In this document: piece by piece, positions 1 to 5,205 of the stretch
How the letters are laid out: each line of letters opens with the position of its first letter
Position numbering within the stretch: the stretch's first letter is position 1
Assembly: GCA_027030605.1 (NCBI GenBank)
Contig: JALVEV010000176.1
Coordinates: forward strand, 1 to 9,629
Reading direction: 5' to 3'
From: Campylobacteraceae bacterium
GTDB lineage: Bacteria; Campylobacterota; Campylobacteria; Campylobacterales; Sulfurovaceae
DNA length: 9,629 nt
The notes under the pieces: generated by a model
What the model was told of the DNA's origin: nothing
Seen by the model: the letters and a program-made list of their open reading frames with translations, nothing else
Database searches by the model: none
Program-made: the position numbers and the translations under genes

Positions 1-1
1 A

Positions 2-961
2 GAGGGGGTCAAGAGTATTCATGATGTACGTATTATTACTATTGTTGCATCAAATTTTGATGAGAGCAATATGGAGATTGACCCTGCTATGGCTGCTCGT
101 TTTAAAAAGAAGATACACTTTAGACTTCCAAACGAAGAGGAGCGTGAAGCACTACTTCGACACTTTATGAAACCTGTAGAGAACAGAGAGGAGAGTATTG
201 ACTTTACTAAACTAGCTAAAGCTTTTTCTCAAACTAGCCCAAGAACTCTACAAACCATTGTTCAAGAGGCTTCTCTACTAGCCATTTCTAAACAAGAAAA
301 AGTTAACCAAGAGCATCTAATGAAAGCTTTTGAGGTGGTTATGATTGGGCAATCGAACCGTAAAACGACTAAAAATAAGGAAAAAGAGAGACACATTATC
401 TCCATTCATGAGATTGGTCACTTCTTAACCAACTTTAAACAGACACTTAAAGAGAATGAGTTTGATATGGATAAGACTCAAAAAGAGATGAAAGTGATAA
501 AAATCTCCTCTGAGAGTATCTCTCGTGCCAATGCATTGGGGTATGTCTTAAGCGAATCAGATGACCTCTTACTTCATAGCATAGAGGAGTTAGAAAAAGA
601 GGTTCGCATACTCTACGGAGGGGTTGCATCCGAAGAGTTAATCTTTGGAAAGCAGAACATTACCACAGGTTCAGCTAATGATATTGAGAAGATTACTCAC
701 ATATTAAACCATCTCTTTGTGGAGACCTCTGCCTACTCTACTTCCAAACTAAAGTTAGATAACCTAGATGGCTTAAAAAAGATAGCTTACGAAAAGATGG
801 AAGCAAAGGCAGAAGAGCTATACAGTGAAACCCTAGAGATATTAAGAGATGACCAAGAGCTTATTAAGCACTTAGCCAATGAACTTATTGAGCGTTGGGT
901 ACTCTCTAAAGAGGAGATTTTTGAGGAGATTCGGAAGTTTAAAACTCTATCAGATAAATAG
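2..961 (+). CDS. FtsH-like AAA+ zinc metalloprotease, 3' part (5' end outside window)
   Basis: The reading frame is open from base 2, so the ATG at 71 is internal and the gene starts before the window. The first codons read as the end of an AAA+ ATPase core: a sensor-1-like ITIVASNFD, then IDPAMAARF, where the Arg aligns with the FtsH arginine finger of the GRFDR motif. The second Arg of that motif is Lys here. A helical AAA lid follows, then an M41 peptidase domain: the zinc motif HEIGH at 407-421, an ALGYVLSESD segment matching the FtsH ALGYT region, YGGVASEELIFG, and TTGSANDIEK, whose Asp is the expected third zinc ligand. The C-terminal helices end in an acidic/basic tail. The product would degrade misfolded or regulatory proteins with ATP, probably at the inner membrane. 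The N-terminal membrane part, if any, cannot be seen. It is divergent from housekeeping FtsH, so it is probably a paralogue. M41 assignment is firm; substrate is unknown. Confidence 0.88.
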   Translation, partial: EGVKSIHDVRIITIVASNFDESNMEIDPAMAARFKKKIHFRLPNEEEREALLRHFMKPVENREESIDFTKLAKAFSQTSPRTLQTIVQEASLLAISKQEKVNQEHLMKAFEVVMIGQSNRKTTKNKEKERHIISIHEIGHFLTNFKQTLKENEFDMDKTQKEMKVIKISSESISRANALGYVLSESDDLLLHSIEELEKEVRILYGGVASEELIFGKQNITTGSANDIEKITHILNHLFVETSAYSTSKLKLDNLDGLKKIAYEKMEAKAEELYSETLEILRDDQELIKHLANELIERWVLSKEEIFEEIRKFKTLSDK

Positions 962-1051
962 ACAACCTAACATAATCATCTCTATTACTGTTTCTTCTCT
1001 ATTTATTTTTTCTACTTTAAGATTATTTTATGACTAAATCCCGAAAAAAGG

Positions 1052-1060
1052 TGCTATACT
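1052..1060 (+). promoter_or_regulatory. Extended -10 promoter for the TerB-like gene
   Basis: TGC-TATACT forms an extended -10 (hexamer 1055-1060), 33 bases before the chosen start at 1094. A weak -35-like ATGACT lies at 1030-1035 with a long 19-base spacer. T-rich DNA lies upstream, as is common for Campylobacterota sigma-70 promoters. Inferred from sequence only. Confidence 0.5.
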
Positions 1061-1083
1061 TCGCTTTCAAATTAAATAATTAT

Positions 1084-1088
1084 GGAGA
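1084..1088 (+). promoter_or_regulatory. Ribosome binding site deciding the TerB-like start
   Basis: GGAGA lies 5 bases before the ATG at 1094. It overlaps the alternative ATG at 1082, which therefore cannot use it. This favours the shorter protein beginning MGFFSKF. Confidence 0.7.
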
Positions 1089-1093
1089 ATAAT

Positions 1094-1516
1094 ATGGGAT
1101 TTTTTAGTAAATTTTCATCAAATACAGAATTAACACCAGCAATTGCTTTAGCGACAAGTATGATATATATGATGTCAGTAGATGGGGAGGTTTCTGATGA
1201 AGAGATGAACTATCTAGCAGTTAAGCTTTACGCAATTGGAGATGCAGAAGAGCTAGTTGAGCTTTCTAGAAAATACTCTAAAAAGCAAGACCTACAAGCA
1301 TTTCAAAAAGAGGCAAATGAGAAGTTAACCCAAGACCAAAAGTTTACTATTTTAGCTAACTTAATTGATATCCTTTTAGCTGATGGTAGTGCTGAAGAGG
1401 AAGAACAAGAGTTATTCTTCTCTTTTTGTGAAGCTTTTGGTGTTTCAGAAGATGATATTCAAGTCTATATAGATATTATCTCAGTTAAAAATGATTTGGC
1501 AAGTTTTGTAGAGTAG
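1094..1516 (+). CDS. TerB-like small acidic protein
   Basis: A 140-residue soluble protein of the TerB/DjlA-N-like superfamily. The first helix pair carries ALATSMIYMMSVDGEVSDEEM and the second LANLIDILLADGSAEEEEQE. These are two copies of the typical helix-DG-x-(acidic) pattern of TerB domains, thought to bind metal through the acidic residues. There is no signal peptide or membrane helix, so it is cytoplasmic. The start at 1094 is preferred to the in-frame ATG at 1082: GGAGA at 1084-1088 is correctly spaced for 1094, while nothing resembling a ribosome binding site precedes 1082. It stands alone with its own promoter, has no tellurite-resistance ter genes around it, and faces the htpX gene tail-to-tail with a 12-base gap. 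The function of stand-alone TerB proteins is not well established; a stress or envelope-linked role is only suggested by the neighbours. Confidence 0.8.
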   Translation: MGFFSKFSSNTELTPAIALATSMIYMMSVDGEVSDEEMNYLAVKLYAIGDAEELVELSRKYSKKQDLQAFQKEANEKLTQDQKFTILANLIDILLADGSAEEEEQELFFSFCEAFGVSEDDIQVYIDIISVKNDLASFVE

Positions 1517-1528
1517 TTTAAAACTATA

Positions 1529-2368
1529 CTACCACCCTTTCAACTCCTCTAAACGTGCAATACGTTGCTCGGTCGTTGGGTGGGTACTAAAGAGCTGTTG
1601 CATTGAAAAATCTTTCCCTGTAAAAGGGTTTACTATAAACATATGAGCCGTTTGTGGTTCAGCCTCTGGCAAGACCATTCCTCTTGCATAATAATCAAGC
1701 TTCTGTAAAGCACTCTGTAACCATTCAGGGTGTCCTGTCATTCTTGCAGCACCCTCATCTGCCATAAACTCACGGTTTCTACTCACTGTCATCTGAATAA
1801 TGGTTGCAGCCAATGGCATAACAACCATTAAAACCATCATCACTATAGGATTTGGTCTATCATCATCACTACTTCCACCGAAGAACATTCCAAAGTTTGC
1901 TAACATAGCAATAGCCCCTGCAAGAGTTGCAGCAATGGTTCCTACTAACATATCATAGTGCTTAATATGGCTCAACTCATGAGCAATAACAGCCTCTACC
2001 TCATCTTCATCTAACAGCTCTAAAAGCCCCTCTGTTACAGCCACAACAGCATGTTCATAGTCACGACCTGTTGCAAAAGCATTTGGCATCTCTTCAGGAA
2101 TAATGTAGAGCTGAGGCATTGGAAGGTTTGCTTTACGAGTCAATCGCTCAACAATCTCATAGAGTCCACGAGCTTGACTTCTGGTTACAGGAATAGCATG
2201 ATAGTGTTTAAGTACCTGCTCATGAGAATAAAAATAGGCATAAAAGTTCATACCCATTGCCCCAAGAAAAGCTAAAATCATTCCTGTTTGACCAGCAATC
2301 AATCCACCAAACCAAATAAAAAGGAGGGTCAATCCTATCATTAACATATAAGTTTTAAACTGTTCCAT
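1529..2368 (-). CDS. htpX: HtpX family M48 membrane zinc metalloprotease
   Basis: A 279-residue inner-membrane peptidase that in other bacteria clears misfolded or damaged membrane proteins, partly overlapping FtsH. Two N-terminal membrane helices span roughly residues 8-26 and 28-46. The cytoplasmic catalytic part has EAVIAHELSHIKH with the zinc motif HELSH at 130-134. Two further hydrophobic segments lie near 141-163 and 174-192. The motif SRNREFMADEGAA follows, with E200 as the third zinc ligand. All expected catalytic residues and the normal family length are present. An AAGGAG-type ribosome binding site precedes the ATG. It is the last gene of the hsp20 cluster, 29 bases after the secreted Hsp20, which suggests co-expression under heat or envelope stress. 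The HtpX call is firm; the substrate range is unknown. Confidence 0.95.
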   Translation of the reverse strand: MEQFKTYMLMIGLTLLFIWFGGLIAGQTGMILAFLGAMGMNFYAYFYSHEQVLKHYHAIPVTRSQARGLYEIVERLTRKANLPMPQLYIIPEEMPNAFATGRDYEHAVVAVTEGLLELLDEDEVEAVIAHELSHIKHYDMLVGTIAATLAGAIAMLANFGMFFGGSSDDDRPNPIVMMVLMVVMPLAATIIQMTVSRNREFMADEGAARMTGHPEWLQSALQKLDYYARGMVLPEAEPQTAHMFIVNPFTGKDFSMQQLFSTHPTTEQRIARLEELKGW

Positions 2369-2397
2369 TCACACACTCCTTTTTATTTTTTAATATC

Positions 2398-2907
2398 TTA
2401 CTTCTTTTTTGGTATGGTAATGGTTAAAACACCATTTTTATAGTCACTTTTATAATGCTCTACATCAGCATCTTTTGGTAGTGTCATTCCACGCTGTACC
2501 ATACCTACATGACGCTCTTGATGGATAATCTTTCCATCCTCTTTTTTCTCTTTACTCTCTTCACTTTTAGCAGTAACACTTAGGTAGTTTCCCTGAACAT
2601 CTATTTTAATATTTTTACTATCCATACCTGCTAAATCCATCTTAAGCTCATAACTCTCACCTTTATCTATTAGGTCAGTATCTGGCTTAAAGGAGAATCC
2701 TTTTTCAAAACTTGGGTCAAGAGCTAACCCTTTAAAGGCATTTTTATTAAACTCTTCAAAGATTCTGTTCATATCCTCTTGCAACTTTTGAAAATGCTGA
2801 AAAACTGGGTCATTGGCAAAAGGATTTTTTGTCAAGTTAGCATCAGCATGAATCGCCACCATAGGAATGGTAGCTAAAAGTATGGTTTTTAACAATCTAT
2901 TTTTCAC
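2398..2907 (-). CDS. Exported Hsp20 small heat-shock protein (signal peptide, no I-x-I tail)
   Basis: A 169-residue Hsp20/alpha-crystallin protein. Residues 1-23 form a typical Sec signal peptide: MKNR, then a hydrophobic core LLKTILLATIPMVAI, ending in an A-D-A signal-peptidase site (A21-x-A23). A mature N-terminal arm rich in Phe (about 28-72) follows, then an alpha-crystallin domain at about 75-167 with YELKMDLAGMDSKNI and the hallmark YKNGVLTITIPK. The protein ends two residues later, so the C-terminal extension with the I-x-I motif that normally drives oligomer assembly is absent. The usual YG-x-F-x-R-x-F segment is changed to VGMVQRGM. The start codon is GTG, with AAGGGG 7 bases upstream. 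It lies 10 bases after the second hsp20 and 29 before htpX. The predicted role is an ATP-independent chaperone in the periplasm. Export is inferred from the signal peptide; a periplasmic sHSP is uncommon. Confidence 0.88.
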   Translation of the reverse strand: MKNRLLKTILLATIPMVAIHADANLTKNPFANDPVFQHFQKLQEDMNRIFEEFNKNAFKGLALDPSFEKGFSFKPDTDLIDKGESYELKMDLAGMDSKNIKIDVQGNYLSVTAKSEESKEKKEDGKIIHQERHVGMVQRGMTLPKDADVEHYKSDYKNGVLTITIPKKK

Positions 2908-2917
2908 TGCTAACCCC

Positions 2918-3361
2918 TTACTTAATCGAAATATTACGAGCTTTTCTTGACTCCTCTTTCTCTAAAGAAATATAGAGTCTACCATCTTCATAGTGGGCGG
3001 AGATTTTCTCTCTATCAACATCTTTTGGCAAGATGAAGCTTCGAGAGATAAGTCCATAGTTACTTTCACAGAGGTAATAGTCACTCTCTTTTACCTCATT
3101 TTTGGTTCTTCTAATAGCATTGACAGTAAGGTAGTCATCTTCTATCTTAAGCTCAATCTCATCTTTGTTTACCCCTGGTAAATCTATCTCAATATCGTAA
3201 GTATCAGGGCTATGTTTTGCAAAGTTTGCTAAAGGTAGATGTCTAGCGACATTTCCTAAAGCCTCTTTTGCTACCTCTAACCCTTTTTCAACTTTCTCTT
3301 CAACAGCATTTACTAACTCTTTTCCATTCTCAATAATTTTTTCTTTTGTTGCACTCATCAT
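2918..3361 (-). CDS. Hsp20 small heat-shock protein with amphipathic N-terminal helix
   Basis: A 147-residue cytoplasmic Hsp20 paralogue. The N-terminus (about 5-42) is a charged, amphipathic helix rich in Lys, Glu, Val and Ala, unlike the Phe-rich arms of most sHSPs and able to mediate coiled-coil or membrane-surface contacts. The alpha-crystallin domain spans about 52-135, with YDIEIDLPGVNKDEIELKI, SNYGLISRSFILP and a variant A-x-x-x-x-GVL motif reading AHYEDGRLYISL. The C-terminus ends NISIK, keeping an I-x-I anchor (ISI at 144-146). The gene begins with two ATG codons. AAGGAG is 3 bases from the first and 6 from the second (3358-3356), so initiation is likely at the second and the protein may be 146 residues. 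It follows the first hsp20 by 10 bases in the same operon. Confidence 0.9.
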   Translation of the reverse strand: MMSATKEKIIENGKELVNAVEEKVEKGLEVAKEALGNVARHLPLANFAKHSPDTYDIEIDLPGVNKDEIELKIEDDYLTVNAIRRTKNEVKESDYYLCESNYGLISRSFILPKDVDREKISAHYEDGRLYISLEKEESRKARNISIK

Positions 3362-3371
3362 TCACTCCTTA

Positions 3372-3809
3372 TTACTTAATCTCAATTTTTTTGCTTGAGT
3401 TATCTACTTTTAGTTTTGGAATGGCAATCTCTAAGACTCCATTGACAAACTCAGCTTCAATATTTTCAATATCTACCTTCTCTGGAAGTGTAAAGCTTCG
3501 AGAGAAAACACCATAACGACTCTCTACTTTGTGGTAGTCTTCATCTTTGACTTCATCTCTTACGTTTCTCTCTCCTGAGATAGTAAGAACATTTCCATCT
3601 ACACTAATGTCCACATCTTTTTTCTTGACTCCTGGAAGCTCTACTTCTATATGATAAGCATCCTCTGTCTCTCGTGTATTGACCTTTGGGCGAAAATCAA
3701 CTACTGGTTGTTCAGCTGTTGTCTGCTCACCAATGGTGTTTATAATTGCATTTACAAGGTCAAAACTCTTTCTAATATCGTTAAATGGTTCATATCTTTT
3801 TACTAACAT
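3372..3809 (-). CDS. Hsp20/alpha-crystallin small heat-shock protein, first gene of the operon
   Basis: A 145-residue cytoplasmic small heat-shock protein of the common bacterial class. The short N-terminal arm (1-40) contains the usual EPFNDIRKSFD start. The alpha-crystallin domain is at about 42-133, with AYHIEVELPGVKKKDVDI, the conserved SRYGVFSRSFTLP, and the signature AEFVNGVLEIAIPK. The C-terminal tail KKIEIK carries the I-x-I oligomerisation motif (IEI at 142-144). Such proteins hold unfolding clients for refolding by DnaK/ClpB. An AAGGAAG ribosome binding site precedes the ATG. It is the promoter-proximal gene of a four-gene proteostasis operon with two more hsp20 genes and htpX. It is the most canonical of the three paralogues. 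Confidence 0.95.
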   Translation of the reverse strand: MLVKRYEPFNDIRKSFDLVNAIINTIGEQTTAEQPVVDFRPKVNTRETEDAYHIEVELPGVKKKDVDISVDGNVLTISGERNVRDEVKDEDYHKVESRYGVFSRSFTLPEKVDIENIEAEFVNGVLEIAIPKLKVDNSSKKIEIK

Positions 3810-3834
3810 TTTATCTTCCTTTTATTTAGTTTTC

Positions 3835-3853
3835 TTTAGCCTATCTCGCTAAA
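3835..3853. promoter_or_regulatory. Inverted repeat in the hsp20 5' leader, candidate operator
   Basis: TTTAGC-N7-GCTAAA is a perfect 6-bp inverted repeat starting about 10 bases downstream of the predicted -10 of the hsp20 operon, at or just after the transcription start. The half site resembles the outer end of CIRCE (TTAGC...GCTAA), but the spacing is too short and the ACTC/GAGT core is missing. It also does not match HAIR (CTTGAGT-N7-ACTCAAG). It could be an operator or a small 5' leader hairpin. Confidence 0.4.
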
Positions 3854-3862
3854 TATGAGAGA

Positions 3863-3868
3863 ATTATA
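3863..3868 (-). promoter_or_regulatory. -10 box of the hsp20-hsp20-hsp20-htpX operon
   Basis: A consensus TATAAT reads on the minus strand, 53 bases before the first hsp20 start. No good -35 hexamer is seen. A T-rich tract lies at the -35 distance, as often found for sigma-70 promoters in Campylobacterota. Confidence 0.55.
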
Positions 3869-3882
3869 ATGTAGGAGGAGGG

Positions 3883-3908
3883 AAAAAAAATGCCACTTTA
3901 GTTGCATT
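3883..3908 (-). terminator. Intrinsic terminator reading leftward, after the porin unit
   Basis: On the minus strand AATGC-A-AC-TAAA-GT-G-GCATT forms an imperfect hairpin with one A/G mismatch. A run of T residues follows directly (A-run at 3883-3890 on the plus strand). It lies downstream of the porin gene and the palindromic element, and just before the hsp20 -10 box, so it would separate the two transcription units. The stem is AT-rich and therefore of modest strength. Confidence 0.5.
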
Positions 3909-3929
3909 ATTGATTTTTTTAGGGGATGA

Positions 3930-4134
3930 TTTTAGGATTTAATATGTTGGTATTATGAGCAAGGGCAGACACGGAGGTCGCTCCTACATGTTGTTGAGGT
4001 TAAAAAATATTTTTCATGAATGAATAGATTTTTTTAATTGTCACAAAATAAAATCTGAAAAACATATAAACACCTGTAGGGGCGACCTCCGTGTCTGCCC
4101 ATATTCGCATACCAAAATATTCTAAACCCTAAAA
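3930..4134. repeat. Palindromic REPIN/MITE-like element
   Basis: A roughly 205-bp imperfect palindrome. The core arms at 3963-3988 and 4075-4100 are 26 bases each and match 25/26 as inverted repeats. Each arm is itself a hairpin: GGGC-A-GAC with GTC-GCCC around a 6-base loop, with one wobble pair in the left arm. A GTAG tetranucleotide flanks each hairpin on its inner side (4076-4079 on plus, 3984-3987 on minus). This is the layout of paired REP sequences mobilised by RAYT/TnpA-REP transposases. Symmetry continues inward (AGATTTT 4026-4032 with AAAATCT 4050-4056) and outward (3930-3951 with 4111-4134, imperfect). The right outer arm includes the porin stop codon. There is no transposase, so the element would be non-autonomous. 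Which named family it belongs to cannot be told from one copy. Confidence 0.8.
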
Positions 4135-5202
4135 CCCATACAATCCACGCACCTGAAAAACATGCTCTTTCAGAATAGAAGGCTCCATTACCTCAGCAAA
4201 GGTATAACTAGACATCAGACGAATATTTTTTTTGAAGTAGTAGTTAAAAGCCAATGTCAAATCAACCTCTTCTCTTGGATGATGTTTTTTATCTTGCAAT
4301 CTAATCTTACTTGCTCTAAAGGCAACCTGTAAAGCATGTTTTTTAATCTTAGTTCGTGAAAACTTTGCTGTTTTAACCTTATATTTTCTATGTTCACCTG
4401 TTAAAAAGAAGCTCACTTGACCATACCACCCATCAAACTCATAGCTATTTTTTTTATTGAATGCATTAAGAGCAACATACTCTCCCTGAAAAGAGAATGA
4501 GCCTTTTACTACAGCTGTCTCTAGCCCTACTCTTTTTGTTTTAGTTACATTTTTAATCTTACTTTTTATAAGCGAACCACTATAGAGATGTGAACCTGCA
4601 TCGGTAGAGTACTTCATCGACTTAGCATGATATTTGGTTTCTCCTGCTGAAGCTCCTACATGTACTAAGTTCTCTTTTGAGTGAACAAGGGCATAGGTAA
4701 GACGACCAATAAGAGAAGTTCCATCTCTTTTTTTTGCAAAAAGCTTATCTAACGATTTACCAAAGATACCAAAAGTAACTGTTCCATGATGAATCCCATC
4801 CACATAAGACCCACTAACTACAACACCAAGCTTACGTTTTTGCATAAAGGTATGAACCATAGAGCGTTCCATAAATGTACTATTTTTTGAACTAATAAGT
4901 GCTTCTAACCCAATTGGTTCTTTGATATTTCCAGCCTGTATACCTAAATTACTTAATGCTTGATACTCGATATTGACATCTTTCCAACGGTTTTTCCCTG
5001 TAAAACTATACTCTATCTCATACTCTAGTTTAGGAGTAATTTTTCCTTGTAAAGAGAGCCTTGCACGGCGTATCTCACCACCTTGAGTATCGACATCATC
5101 TCCCTCTATCCATACTCTGTCTACAACAATCTGTCCACCTAACTTCTCTTCTGTTCCCTCAAGAGTAATCAACAGTAGCAGTATAACTATCACAACTCTC
5201 AT
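4129..5202 (-). CDS. OprO/OprP-type outer-membrane porin (Porin_O_P family)
   Basis: A 357-residue outer-membrane beta-barrel. A short hydrophobic signal sequence (about 1-14, ending near TLEG) lacks a clear A-x-A site. The family's N-terminal barrel pattern follows: GGEIRRARLSLQGKITPKLEYEIEY, then NLGIQAGNIKEPIGLEAL, SSKNSTFMERS and KRKLGVVVSG. The rest alternates polar and apolar residues and ends FQVRGLYGF, with the terminal Phe expected for BAM-dependent insertion. It is rich in Lys, which fits an anion-preferring pore. The family includes phosphate- and polyphosphate-selective porins, but many members have other or unknown substrates. The gene starts 3 bases after the PycTM-DUF3616 gene and shares its ribosome binding site with that gene's final codons, so the two are translated as a unit. 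Its stop codon sits inside the outer arm of the palindromic element. Confidence 0.85.
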   Translation of the reverse strand: MRVVIVILLLLITLEGTEEKLGGQIVVDRVWIEGDDVDTQGGEIRRARLSLQGKITPKLEYEIEYSFTGKNRWKDVNIEYQALSNLGIQAGNIKEPIGLEALISSKNSTFMERSMVHTFMQKRKLGVVVSGSYVDGIHHGTVTFGIFGKSLDKLFAKKRDGTSLIGRLTYALVHSKENLVHVGASAGETKYHAKSMKYSTDAGSHLYSGSLIKSKIKNVTKTKRVGLETAVVKGSFSFQGEYVALNAFNKKNSYEFDGWYGQVSFFLTGEHRKYKVKTAKFSRTKIKKHALQVAFRASKIRLQDKKHHPREEVDLTLAFNYYFKKNIRLMSSYTFAEVMEPSILKEHVFQVRGLYGF

Positions 5203-5205
5203 ACC

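Noticed and set aside
447..629. Minus-strand 60-codon ORF inside the FtsH-like gene
   Set aside because: It is antisense to a well-supported M41 domain, has no ribosome binding site and no protein-like features.
1082..1516. Tellurite-resistance locus
   Set aside because: A lone TerB-like protein is present without terA/C/D/Z neighbours. Stand-alone TerB domains occur in many unrelated contexts.
1514..1526. Terminator between the TerB-like gene and htpX (TAGTTTAAAACTA)
   Set aside because: A 6-bp AT-rich palindrome with a 1-base centre and no following T-tract cannot form a plausible intrinsic terminator.
3835..3853. CIRCE (HrcA) or HAIR (HspR) operator for the hsp20 operon
   Set aside because: The inverted repeat has 6-bp arms with a 7-base spacer. 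It lacks the CIRCE ACTC-N9-GAGT core and the HAIR CTTGAGT/ACTCAAG halves.
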